From Primula veris (lineage: Eukaryota; Streptophyta; Magnoliopsida; Ericales; Primulaceae): a stretch of DNA of 64,000 nt. The stretch's first letter is position 1; every line of letters begins with the position of its first letter. The position numbers and the translations under genes are program-made. The stretch is from contig OY821740.1 of NCBI GenBank assembly GCA_963682055.1, forward strand, positions 38,894,795 through 38,958,794, written 5' to 3'. Below the pieces are notes generated by a model. That model saw only the letters and a program-made list of their open reading frames with translations. It did not search any database and was not told the DNA's origin. Positions 48,625 through 61,600 of the stretch are shown in pieces.

Positions 48625-51182
48625 ATGAGGCCGATATTGATGAAGGGACACGAGAGGCCGTTGACGTGGCTAAAGTACAACCGCGAGGGTGATTTGCTCT
48701 TCTCGTGTGCTAAGGACTCTGAACCCACCGTTTGGTTTGCGGATAACGGAGAGAGGCTCGGAACTTACCACGGTCATAACGGTGCCGTTTGGTGCTGTGA
48801 CGTCTCAAGCACGTTACCTCTCTCACTCTTTTTTATTTTATTTTTTTCCTAATTTTTTGTTGTCATTAATTAAACCCTAGAAAGCACCAACACAGGTACA
48901 CGGTACAGGTACATTATGATACGCCTTAAATTGAAATTTTTAAGGGTACGATTATGGCATTTAGTTAATTGGTAGTACATAAAGTCATAAAAACACACTT
49001 AATATTCAAAAACTCACATTCTCAATTCTTATTTAAGATTTGGTACTTATTAACCAAGTATCATTGATTATTAAAGTTAAAAAACAAAGAGTTAAAAGTA
49101 CTCCGTACTTATTTTTTCTTTATTAATTTTTTTCGTCATTAATTAAAACATAGAAAGCGCCAATACAGGTATGCGGTACAGGTAGATATAGAGAGAGATA
49201 CATATATATATATATATATATAATAGTATATATAGATACGGAGATAGATATAGAGAGAGATAGCATGTCCCTCCCTTTTCACTCTTTTTTTTTGTCATTA
49301 CTTAAAACCTAGGAAGTAACAATACAGGTAGATTACGATATGTGTATTGGAATACGTTAATTAGTTTTCATTCTGTCAATAAAATCTATTGTAAAAACGA
49401 TAAATTAACAAACGAAAGAAAAAAGCAGGTGGACCTGACTGACCCGTTGAATCACTCGTAAAAAAATGTACACGTTGTGAGCTGTGCCCATAGGATTAGT
49501 TTTTTTTTTTTTCCAAAATTAAAATAGGTAATTTTTTGGGGTAGTTTTTTTAAAACTTCGCATTGTATTTTGTAATTTCAGAAAAAGGGTAAGGATATAT
49601 TTGGAAAATTTGTGTTAAAACACGTCTCAAGCACGTTCCCCCTCTTCACTATTTTTTCTGTTCTCATTTTTTTTGTCGTTACTTAAAACATAGGAAGCAC
49701 GTACGTAATTTACTTTCCATTCTGTCAATTAAGGGTCTGTTTGGCCAACAGTTTTTTTAGTTGATTTTTTATTTTTTTAAAATCTGTGAGTGTTCACAGT
49801 CAGATTATCCATCTTCTAAAAAGCAGATTTTTAGGCTACAAAAACTTAAAAAATCTAGATTTTCAGTGGATTTTAAAATTATGATTTTGGACCAAAAAAT
49901 TTGTTGCCAAACATAGCCTAAATCTATTGTAAAAATGAGAAAATGTAGGTGGACCCGACCATTGAATCATGACTATATATTTATTTTCTGATATTCAAAT
50001 TCGATAGAGATGAATTGCAAACGAGAGGGGTTGATATTCTATATAATGTTAATTCATATCCTATATGAGTTTTTTTTCCTCGGTAAAATAGGGGGTTGGC
50101 CAATGCTAAATTTTGAAGTTTTTGATCAAATTTCATAGAATTTTTTTACTTTTTCATTATATAGTTCCTTCCCTGATAAGAAGCACCAATACAGTTACAC
50201 GGTACATGGTACATTATGATACATGTACCGAAACACGTTAATTTGAAATTTTAAGGGTACGGATAGGGCGGGTGGTTAGTAGTATATTTTTATACAACCT
50301 GTGAATGCATTAGAAAAAGAGTAATGGGAAACAAATATCAGACTAAGTTCGAACATATGTATGGCTCTGCATATACGGAAATACTACAGGTGGCTGATAG
50401 TGTAATTTTAGTAAGCTATACTGTATTCAGTTACAGATTTATTACATGGACAGTCCGTGATTTCAGCAAGTTTCAAACTACGGTGTTGTTTCTGTTAGTT
50501 ACAGTTCTAGTTCACCAGATTACTACAGAATGGCCGTTTTTAATTTACAACATGTCTGGCCAGGACAACATACGGGTAGTACAAGTGCATATATAACAGG
50601 AGCATGAATTTAGTAATCCTAATTAGTTTATATTATTGTTAAATATGTAAGTACTTATTGTGTACCAATGTACCGGGTACGCAATACGTTAGCATTTTCG
50701 AAGTACCCATGTTTCATAGCTTAAAGCCATAGTTGGTAGGACAGGAAATGGAAATGTGAATCGTGGAAAAAATTCTAAAATTCTAAAATTTACACGTGAA
50801 ATAATGGGACGTGGGGAACGAGAAGCAGAAAACTGAAAACGAGATTTATTAAAAGGTAAACAGGTTTTCCGGTAACCATGCTTAAAAGCATAGTTAGCGG
50901 GAAACTCGTCTCCCCTTTCAAAAAGCCCGTTTCCCAATTCTACTTTACCATTTTCCATTATTTCACGTGTAAATTTTAGATTTTGTTTCGTTTTTTTCAC
51001 GCTCCACTTCCCGCTTCTGTCTCTCTTTCCATCAAATTATTAGGTTATCGAAAGTAAAATATTTTGTTTTGATTTTCGGGAATCGTTTAGTCGGGGTCCG
51101 ATTAGTAATCAATTATGTATCACAAACATTACGATATACCATGTTTAGAAAATATAGGCAAGGAAACTGTTACTAAAATTGC

Positions 51183-51219
<37 letters not shown>

Positions 51220-54200
51220 TTATATATGTAAATTATAACTTTATTAATTGTCGCACACAAATCTTAGAGGTCAAAGTGTGAAATCGCTTAGTCAGGGTCC
51301 TATCAATAATCGTCTTTGTATATTGGAAACGGGGATATGATAAATTTAGAAAATTTAAGCAAGGAAGCGGCTACTTAAATTTACGTATGTGTTGTTATAT
51401 ATATGTAGATTATATGTACGTTGATCGAAACATAGAAATCTTAGCTATAGAAACTGTTCTCCAGACAAATTTTTTTGGGTCAAAGTGTAGAAATTAAAAA
51501 ATTATGGGATTTTTGTGGTTTATTTTTTGATTTACGTGTCCGTTTTTTTGTTTTTTGTAATGGGTAGTCGAAGCTCTGAAGATCATATTGGGCTAATCAA
51601 ATGGTTACCCCCGGTCTGTGTTTTGATGCAAAATTTGTAAAAATAATTACCTATCACTTTGATAGTTTGAGCATTTGCATGTCCGTGTCGGTTACATGGT
51701 GACTAGTCGGCCTAGGCGCTAGTCAAGGCGTTTCTGCTTGACTACATGTGAGGCTTCTGTAATATTGTACAATTCCAATGACCTTATCGTGTACCATTGT
51801 CATAAAAATTAAAGCTTGGATAATTTAAGCATATAAGAGATTTCATCAGTGTGTGTTCCTTGATATGGGTTAAAGAAGCACGTGGATATTTTCGGAATGA
51901 TTTGTAGAGAGTTCCATCTTTTTACATTTATTTTTAAGAATTTAATTTTATAGTTAAGTTTTTCAATCACGGAAGTGTACTAAAAAACCAATTCTTGAAG
52001 ATTGAGCTCATTGAGGACGCGTTTTTGAAACACAACATGAGTTACCATTTCTTATGTTGATTTTAGGGGATTCTAAGCTGTTAATTACTGGAAGCGCTGA
52101 CCAGACGGTGAAGCTATGGAACGTCAAAACAGGGCAATGTACACATACATTCAAATTTGGTTCTCCTGCTAGAGCTGTAGATTTATCTGTTGGCGACAAG
52201 CTTGCTGTGATTACGACTGACCCCTTTATGGAATTAACGTCTGCTATTCACGTTAAAAGCATTGCCCAAGACCCCAGTGAACGTAAAGTGCTCTTACTCT
52301 TCTTTTGTCTCATTTATTACTATTCTACAGAAGTGGGGATGAAAGAAGCAAAAAAAGTTGAGTGAACTGTGATTATATGTCTCATATCTTGTTTGCTTAA
52401 AGGACCTCTAAAAGCATTATTTTACTAAGAGAAGAGGTGATTTTGTTTGAGTAAAAACATGTGCGAAATCATTCATGTAAAATGAAAAGTCATTGTTTGT
52501 AGCATGTTTGGGTCCCAACATGTTGGGTATCACCCATGTAAGGTGAAAACTTTAGTGTGTAATGTGTTGAAAGGATATAATGTACCAGTCATTTATTTGT
52601 AGTATGTTTAGGTGCCCAACATAGATCAAAAATATATATTTATGCATGGCCTTTCAAATTTGTTATTAATCTCTGTTTGGCTATATGAAATGCTAATATG
52701 TCATCAGTGTTATTAAATCTTTGGGATGGCTACTGCCCATAGAAATGCTGCATTAGTTTTTGTGAAATACATGATGTCTATTCTTGCTTCATTTTCATAG
52801 CATGGACTATATTGTGTGCAGAACTGCATGCATTTTCTTTAAAATTTCCTGATCAGTAAACGAATGTCTAAATGAATGCTGTGTTTTTACATTCATTTTT
52901 ATGCTATGAGCAAGTTGAAGTCACCCCATTTACTATGTTCTATACAGAAAGTTCTGAATCTCTGCAAGTGATCAAGGGCCCGGATGGTAGAATCAATAGA
53001 GCTGTTTGGGGTCCTTTGAACAAGACTATTATAAGTGCTGGAGATGATACAGTCGTTCGTATCTGGGACACTGAGGTCAGTGGTGCATTTTTTTTTTAAT
53101 TGTGGTCGCAAGTATTAGATTACACATTGTCGTAAATTGTTATCTACGCATAGTGCTCGTTTGGCATTAGCTGTGTGAGCTTTTACTCTAAAAACCACTA
53201 AGGATTTCCGTGTTTTCTATCATGGCTTATTTTGTTTTAAATAAGCTAGCTTTATGGTGAGGAAAATTAGAACAGCACAAAATATTCCTGTTTAGGAAGA
53301 CATACCCTGAGACATTCATTAGATATGTCAAAACCAGAGTCTTCAGGGTTCTTCCTCAGGCAAGGAAGCAACACCTAATATGTTTCTCTCTCTATAAGAC
53401 GTGTCATCTCTTTTTCTCTCTCTCTCTCCAAACTGAAATTTTATTTCTCTCTGAAACCAGCTCTCTCCATCACTTTTGAGGTTTCTTTTTTCATTACACT
53501 AAAAAAAGTAATTCGTAATATATAAATTCAATTGCATTTTCTTCCTTAACTAGCTGACCATCTTATTTATTTAGATTATTTAATTGGTTTGTTGGTAATC
53601 TCAGCTGGATTGGACCCATGTTTTTATCGGAACTGAACCCGTCCTTTTTAAATTCTTGATTTATTGGTATTCGCAGTATCACTTTGACTAAATTCTTTTT
53701 TAAGACTGAATTTCCTAACTTATGCAAGGTGTCCCTAGTACATAGGAGACACTCCACCATAGTTTTATCAATTACTTGGAGAGAAGAAACACCGTGGATA
53801 TTATGGTGAGCAACGATATGGCAAGGGTATTTTTTGTGGATGAAAGAAACGTATGGGCCTCTGGCACAAATTCAACTATACATTTCAATATTGCTTAAAT
53901 GCCATCAAATGTAGCTTTTAACTAAATCTAATCATACAGACAGGATTCAAAGAATTAGTTTGAATGGTTTTACCAACACTCCATAAACCACAGCATTCAT
54001 CCTTGCTTTTAGTACCGTATATTTTGCAAGTCTATGGACCACATTGATTAGATTTAGTTAAAAGCTACTTTTAATCACGATTACGTAAAACCTATACATC
54101 CTTGGTCCTTATGATAATAGTTGTATAGGTTTAATCATGCAATCATAAACTTATGATCCTTCTTTGCTTTTATTAACTCTCTAGTATTTCTGTTTCTTAC

Positions 54201-56855
54201 CTGAAGTTGATATTTTAAACAACTTTTATTTTGTTCATTTCTCCTTTTGCCAGACTGGAAAAATGCTTAAAGAGTCTGATCAAGAAACTGGTCACAAGAA
54301 GGCGGTTACATCACTTACCAAATCAGCTGATGGCACTCATTTCCTTACTGGTTCTTTAGACAAGTCTGCAAAGGTGCACCTCACAATTTGTCTCCCATGG
54401 GATTTTTTTTCCAGTTTTTTTACCTCATCGCTTTCCAGGATTCTTCTAACTTTATTTTTAACTGACAGCTTTGGGACACAAGGACATTGACACTTATCAA
54501 GACTTATGCGACAGGTTCACCTGTCAATGCGGTTGCTATGTCTCCACTTCTTAATCATGTAAGTAGTGATCAGTCTCCAGCTGAGATTTACTCTGATAGT
54601 TAATTTAATTTTGAACTTCTGAATGCATACTTTTTTTGTTTAATGAACTTTACTGTTCCTGTTGCCTATTGTGTGCCTTCTTACGCTCCTTGCTAAAGCA
54701 GAGGAAGTTTAGTATTGCTCCTTAGGACCGTGAGTCCAAACTTGTATCTTAAAACGACATACTATGATCCGTGAGTCCAAACTTGTATCTTAAAACGACA
54801 TACTATGATATTCTTTCAGTATCTCTCTGAATGTAGACAATGTTATTCTTTCACAGGTTTTCCAATAGTTTTCTGCATTATAAAGTAGGTTGTTAGTTAA
54901 TTTTTATATTGGTAGCCTTTTGAAGGAACCAAAAAGCTTGCCTCTGTTTATTTATTCTTTTGTTTATTTAAGTCCCTAGTCTGTAAAACTCCTGTCCAGT
55001 CGATAACATTTTGACCTAAACTTCTGCGAGTTAAAAGGATTGACCCTTTAAATTGATGATATTTAGGTTGTGCTTGGAGGTGGTCAGGATGCTTCAGCTG
55101 TTACAACAACTGATCATCGTGCCGGAAATTTTGAGGCCAAGTTCTATGACAAGGTACATGTCTGATTGTTGATATCCTTAATTTGTTGAAAGGTGAAGTA
55201 CTTAACTTTATTTCTTTTGTGATATAGATTCTTAAAGCAGAAATTGGTGGTGTGAAAGGGCATTTTGGACCAATTAATGCTTTGGCATTTAATCCTGATG
55301 GTAGAAGGTATTTTTGTCTTCCTTCTCTCTGTTGAATTAATTGCCTTTAAACCTTTTGAGTTTTCAATCGCGGTTAACTGCAAGTCCCCTCAGTTTGACC
55401 CTTCTGTTTGTACTTTTCACTGTCAACAGGGGGGAATTTATATATATATATTCTATGCACATTTTCTCTCTAAGATTCATTAGATATGCCTCTACTTTCC
55501 CTCCTTAAATTATTTTATTTCTTTTGATTGATCATAGTCTCACTGTTAGTGTATTAAATTGTTGTTTATCCTGTATGAAAACTACTGACATATCATTTTT
55601 CACCTTAAAATTTATTACACTAATACTATTTTTGGTGGATGTATATAGTTAGAATAAACCAGATTACTACTATTATATGTTTGGAAGGCAAGGAGTACTC
55701 TCCATGTGCGCACACACAGGTATAAAAGCCCACTAGGCTCAACGTAGAACAAACATGTGGCAAATGCAATCATCATCTGGAGAACAAGATTCCTCCCTTC
55801 TTTCCCTAAATACATATGGACAATAAGGTTATTGACCATTCTTTTACTAGAACTTTAGAGTTCTTGTAACAGAATGGTCATCACTGATTATAAGAACATG
55901 AGTGTAAAGAGAGACCGGAGAGTCAAGATAAGGCAGGTGAATGTTGCGCCTGCAACATGTTAGTCCAGTGTCCAAGCATATCGCCTTAAACTTGTGTGAT
56001 CCGACTCAAACAGATCACTATTTTGCCTTCCTAACCAAAAATAATTTGGTTTATTAACTAAAAAAATCATCGATATCTTTCAGTGACTGGCTTGACAATT
56101 TCATGTATAACATAGTGTAGATTGTTTTATATTATTCAATGTTCTTTACTCTGAAGTTTTTTTTTTCAATATCGAAGACCAGGGTTACTGGTCACACTCT
56201 TTTTTATCAAAACAATAAGTACCAGTTCAAAACAAACTTCGAGTTCAAATAATGCCATTTCCCATATAGACCCAAAATATGCCACTTTCCTTTTCCTGTG
56301 TAAAACTTCAAATGGTAAGATGTAGGGGTTACAATATCAACATGTTAACTGGACTTTATAGTTTATAAACATGCATACTAGTTAGAATTGTGAAAGTTGG
56401 TGTGTGCTATTGCTATAGTTAAACGCTAGGTTTTCCTGTTGTTGAGGAGGTAATATACCTTATTGAGTCGCATTATCAACCACATATGGCTTGCTTGGTT
56501 GTAGCTTTCACCTGAATGTCATTATTTGCTCTTTTTTGTTTATTGGTGCAGTGCATTAAATTCCCATCTAAGTTTACTTATATAGCTTTTAGACATGGGA
56601 AACAAAAGTTTTAAGCTTGATGAACCCTTTTTTTCCCCTTAATCTGGATAAGACAGTTTACATATATAAAGCTACGTTCAAACCTACCCATAGTTGATCG
56701 AATGATACTGCAGTATTTTTATGAGTCTAGTTAGGGATGTTTTAATCTAATTAAATTATCTGTGCTTCGTGGTGTGTAGCTTTTCAAGTGGAGGCGAAGA
56801 TGGATATATTCGGCTTCATCATTTTGACCAAGATTACTTCCATATCAGGGTTTAG
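48625..56855 (+). CDS. TIF3I1: Eukaryotic translation initiation factor 3 subunit I (eIF3i, TIF3I1/TRIP-1)
   Basis: WD40 seven-blade propeller subunit of eIF3, acting with eIF3b and eIF3g in 43S preinitiation complexes in the cytosol. Exons: 48625-48808, 52067-52282, 52948-53075, 54254-54373, 54469-54558, 55067-55153, 55228-55307 and 56780-56855. Phase closes to 326 residues, close to the usual 326-328. Blocks: [120 protein letters not shown] and [17 protein letters not shown]. The 5'UTR has a (GA)n run just before the ATG. Every junction is GT-AG except the first: phase and conserved sequence (DVS-R-DSK) require exon 1 to end TCAA followed by GCACGT, an apparent GC-AG intron with a poor consensus. 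Confidence 0.94.
48800..50260. repeat. Diverged repeats derived from the exon 1/intron 1 border of eIF3i
   Basis: GACGTCTCAAGCACGTTACC, at the end of exon 1, recurs near 49624 as ACGTCTCAAGCACGTTCCCC. The following intron text (TTGTCATTAATTAAA, then TAGAAAGCACCAACACAGGT and ACACGGTACAGGTACATTAT) recurs in changed form near 49130, 49290, 49670 and 50180. Tandem duplication of the splice-donor region followed by divergence explains the pattern. Confidence 0.75.
50690..51035. mobile_element. Inverted-repeat (fold-back) element in eIF3i intron 1
   Basis: A perfect 24-bp inverted repeat lies at 50784-50807 and 50955-50978 (core AAATTTACACGTGAAATAAT). Weaker inverted similarity continues outward for about 50 bp on each side. 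The arms contain the G-box-like core CACGTG. Ends and target duplication are not resolved. Confidence 0.6.
53911..54068. repeat. Perfect 24-bp inverted repeat in eIF3i intron 3
   Basis: GTAGCTTTTAACTAAATCTA then ATCA at 53911-53934 is the exact reverse complement of 54045-54068. The loop is about 110 bp. Probably a small MITE or snap-back insertion; no target duplication was recognised. Confidence 0.8.
54728..54809. repeat. Perfect tandem duplication, 41 bp x 2, in eIF3i intron 5
   Basis: The unit starting CCGTGAGTCCAAACTTGTAT and ending ACGACATACTATGAT is present twice in direct tandem without visible mismatch. This implies a recent event. Confidence 0.92.
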
Positions 56856-58279
56856 TTTTGTGGCGTAAAATTTTGGTGTTATTGTGGGGGTTCATCGAGA
56901 TCTTTTTCTTTATTTCTGCTATTTGCATTCTTCTTGCTTGTGAGTTTAAGATGTAGTGATATAATGAGATAAAGACCCCATGTGTAACCAGTTCAAATTG
57001 ATATAAAGTTGGAATCTTTTTGGTAATAGTTTTGGTTGAAACGAGCCTACATTATCTTTTTAAATCTTTTGTTTTCCTGCAAGTACATTGCGAATTGGCA
57101 CAAAAATGTTTCTTAAATACGAAAACATTGGCAAATGGGTGTTTTATGCATTCACAAACTTGTAAAAACGCGGGGTCAATCAGCTTTCCAATGTTCCTTT
57201 AGCATAATTAATTGAAAATATTAATGGTCGCGTGTGCAAAAATTCAGGTAACAAAAGTTGAGAAAAGATAATGTTCTTGGATCTGTTGGTATGGTGGAAG
57301 ATGTGTACTATTACGTTTTGTTTGAGAAATGTTTTCATCAAATGGAATCCCAAATCAGTAAAAAATTCTATTGACACGGGGTATTTTCTTTACTCCGAAT
57401 TTGGTATCAATTCGTATCAAGTCTATGTTTACTTAGGGTTGTTATTTACCCTATTACATTCTAGTATTCCAAACTATACTAGGAAAATGCATTTCTATGT
57501 GATTCGTTACGCTTGCTTGCGCCTATCGGCGAATTTTATTGCCTGCTGGTTATCTATTTATCTTTGTCGATAGTACGCTATACTTCTTTCTACGGTAAAT
57601 GATAATATGCATCTTAGCTGCTGCGTTCCCTGTGGGTAAATATCAAGCGTGAAGAACGAAAAACAAACAAGAGTGTTTAAGTCTGATTCAAGCGAGTGAG
57701 TGAAAGGCGTTGCAAGAGAGCAAGTCGGACTCACGAACGATCAGGAACTGAGCTCAACTACAAATAGATTTACGTCTTTAGCCTTAAATCAACCACCTCA
57801 TAAAAAATGAATTAACTTTAAAACAATACAAATTCAGTGCCTGAATAGATTGTCACGAACAGGATAACAGTTTAGAAATCCAAGTAAATTATCTTTTATT
57901 TGTTTTTAAGCAACAATAACAAATTGGAAGAAAATTTTCATTATAACGAATAAATGTAATGCTATATAAAAATCAACAAAATACACAATAATACTCCATA
58001 AATAGATCTGTTCATCTTTAGTCTCTCCGCTAGAACTCTTTATAAAACCGGTGGTCATTAATTTTCCCCACCAAACCTGTGCTTTCCCACTATTGAATTG
58101 CAAGCCGACAAATCAACATAAAAAAGTTTCAAATACATACAAATCAACCAAGTTCATAACTTAATCAAAGCTTGGGTTGCTAAAATTGTACCAAACATAT
58201 CATATGTTAATAATTATACAACCTAACATTTTTTATAATTTGATACCCAACATATACGTTTTCACTTCATTTGTTACTT
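56856..58279. other. Intergenic spacer with an unexplained 100-codon open frame
   Basis: Contains the eIF3i 3'UTR. The plus-strand frame 57271-57573 begins MFLDLLVWWKMCTITFCLRN and is hydrophobic. The segment about 57250-57740 looks less AT-rich than its surroundings. I do not recognise the product and have no evidence of expression. Confidence 0.4.
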
Positions 58280-58580
58280 AATCTAACACACTTTTTAATT
58301 TGGTATCTAACCTGTACGATTTCACTCCAATTAAATGACTTAGTCCATCTTCGGTTATCGGTTTTCAACTCGTACCAGATATATTTTACTATTGAATAAT
58401 CTATACGAAAGTTTCAACCATCGTATCAACAAATTTAAAATGAAACAAATACTTAATATGATTGATTTAATAAAATATTGAATGTATTGAATGTGTAATG
58501 AGTGATTTAATTAGAGTGAAAATGTACATATTTAATACCAAATCAGAAACTGTGTTATAGGTGGATATCATTTTAACATT
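58280..58580. mobile_element. Probable fold-back MITE upstream of the HIBADH-like gene
   Basis: The left arm (about 58285-58350: TAACACACTTTTTAATTTGG, then TTTCACTCCAATTAAATGAC) matches the reverse complement of the right arm (about 58500-58565: TAACACAGTTTCTGATTTGG, then TTTCACTCTAATTAAATCAC). A further related copy of the left arm sits near 58218-58268. Target duplication was not identified. Confidence 0.6.
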
Positions 58581-58668
58581 TTTACCAAATACTTATTATA
58601 TAAAATATTTCTGTAAACATAAACTAGAATGAGCTAAATTCAAACCAACATAAACAGAAAATATAGGG

Positions 58669-61600
58669 ATGAGGAGGTTGAAGATGATAAGAATGAGCAA
58701 AAAAGTGTTACAAGGAGTAAAAAGTGGTGTTAAATTTAACAGTAGCAGATTCTATTCATCACTAGCATCACCTCCTCCTTTTCTTGAACAAGTAATTACT
58801 CTCTCTCTCTCTTTCTCCCTTCTCTTTTAAATGTAAAAACTAAATTGAAAAAGGTAAATAAATCAAAAGTTTACAATTTTACATATTTTACTTACTTAGT
58901 TTCACAAACAAGTCTTTTGATATTTGTAGACTCAATTTCATCTGATTTTCACTATCTGAACTAATCAATAAACTGTTTTAATTTTACTTATAGTATAATT
59001 TTGTTTTTATTTCTTTTGTTCGTCGGAATCCGGTAAAATTTGAGACCTCGTGCGGTCATGCATTACGCACTCCCTCGGGGAAAACCGTGCTCCTGTACTT
59101 ATATATCATCTTATTATAATACTCTATCTATTTAGGAATAAACTTCATATAAAATTTCCAATCTCAACTTGGACAAGTTATAAATAAGAAAAAAGTCATA
59201 AACTCTACATTATCATGTTCCATATTTTTAGGTTCTGTCTTAACAAACTTTGCCTCTTTATAGTTTTCAACGACACTGCATTTTTCATAAAATATTTATC
59301 TGGTTTAATTGGAAATCCTATTGTCGGACTTAAAAACATTTTGAACTTGAAGTATACTGAAACCTTATTGACGTAAAACATTTTCTATTTAACTAAACTC
59401 TCATAGATTCATGTGTTTGTTTACATAAACTTTGTGCATGTATATTAAATTATGTATTTATATCACTGTTTTAAAAAACTCGCAACGTTGCGCAACGTTG
59501 TGCGATATAGTGGTTTTTGAAAGAAAAACGCAACGCTAAAACGCTATTTGGATGGAAAAACGCTAAATTCGCACTATAGGAACGCTATTTACGCTATAGT
59601 GGGTGCAGTCCAAAAAAATATTTTTATTTTTTTTTAATGAAATTATTGGAGCTTAAAGAGAATCAAACCCCAAAACTCTTGCAAACAAAGTAAATACTCT
59701 GGCATCTCAAGTATAATCATTTTGTGATTATTAGTTACAATTTTTTATATATATTTAGGTAATTTTTATTAGATGTTTTGAATTTAATGCTATATTTATA
59801 TGTATTTAGACAAAAAAAATAATACACCGCAAAGCGCTATGTAGCAACGCTATTTGCGCTTTTAGCGTTTCTCTCGAAAAAACGCTACGGTAACGATAAC
59901 GCTATTTAAAACACTGATTTATATATAACTTTTAAAACTTATAGTTTTTCCATGTGATCTATATTAAGGCATAATAATATTTTTTTTCGTGATAGCAATG
60001 TATGACTATAGAGAGGTTATAATCATTGGTTATCTCAATCATCAGCATGTTGGCTTCATCGGTCTTGGAAATATGGGTTTTCGCATGGCTAATAATCTCA
60101 TCAATGCTGGATATCAGATCACTGTACATGATTTGTACTAATCTCTCTCTCTAATTCTCAGTCATTATCTTAAAAGGTTGATCATGAAAAAAAGCGGAAA
60201 TTTATGGCTTGAATAGTAGATTGATTATGATATTAATTTTGATATTTTTCTAGAAACCAAAATGTGATAAAGTCGTTTGCTGATAGAGGAGTTCAGACAA
60301 AGGAATCCCCTCTCGAGATCGCACAATCGTCTGATGTTGTCATCACTATGTTGCCTTCTCCATCCCATGTGAGTAACTGCTATTTAAGTTTCAGGGCTTA
60401 TTTGGTTGCAGCTTTTAAGCTCAGCTCCTTTGCTTAAAACCTTTATTTGCTTAAGACGTCCGCAGACATACAATATCATATAAAAAGCTACATTTACTGA
60501 AACACTTTGGTTCACAAAGCTCAAAAGGCTAAGGGGCGCTTGATCTTTCTCTGTCTCGTGTTCTCTCCCCCTCTTTAGGGTGTGCACAATGAGTGCATAT
60601 AGCAATAATCCTTGCCCATAGGCCATAAGCTATATTATCACATTCTTTTGCCTGTTCCAACAAGTACTATAGCCTTTGTAACATTACCTAGTTGGCTCAA
60701 ACGAAATTCCATCCTTTCTTGCTTTTTAAGATTTCAAAAACATGTGCATTTTTTTTTAATGTTTTTACTATTGGGAATGCAGAGACTTTAATAAATTATG
60801 GTGTAATTTTAAAGTAGGTTTTGGATGTTTATACCGGATCGAATGGGATACTCAGCAATGGAAATACACTAAGGCCTTGGTTATTCATAGATTCATCTAC
60901 CATTGATCCCCAAACTTCAAGAAAGATTTCTGCTCTTGTATCCAGGTGTGCTCTAATTGGAAATAAAGGTACTAACACGATATCCATTCTTTTACAACCT
61001 TTAGTATTATGTTGACATTAGGTCAGCATTCATCGCTCAGGGTGAACAAATTCATTTGTTTTCTCTTTTGGTCTTTCGGTAAGTTAACTTTGCTATCATG
61101 AAAGAGTATTCATCCGTCTTGCCAGGAGCCTAAGTCAATGGAGTTGATTTGATATTCTGATGCAAAGTACAACACAAATCAATTAGCTGTTTATACTGCT
61201 TAATATTGTAAAGAATTGATACAACCAAGCTTTTTACGCTATTTTGTTAGTTTTGCATTAGCGATTAAGCTGTTCTTCTTCTTCCCAAAGTTTCTTATGC
61301 GTTATTGTTAAACTCCTGGCGCTTTCTTGTGTCGCAATTCATGAAACTATAAATGTGTCTTATATTCTTCAAGTGGCATGATCAGAATGCACCTTAACTG
61401 TTATGAATATGTTAGAATGGTTCACAGATCTCTATTTGATTACTTTTTGAGAAGATTGCCATGTTATTTCCTTTTGTTAAAAACAATATACAACTGTTAA
61501 CATGATAGAGATCCGTTCATGTTATCTTCCTATGCACTACAGATATTAAAATGTCATCCAAATTTCTTTTGAGTATGTGTTGAAACTAATTATACTTCTT

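Noticed and set aside
50324..50596. 90-codon open frame in eIF3i intron 1
   Set aside because: No recognisable motif, located in a repeat-rich intron, and no codon bias or domain evidence.
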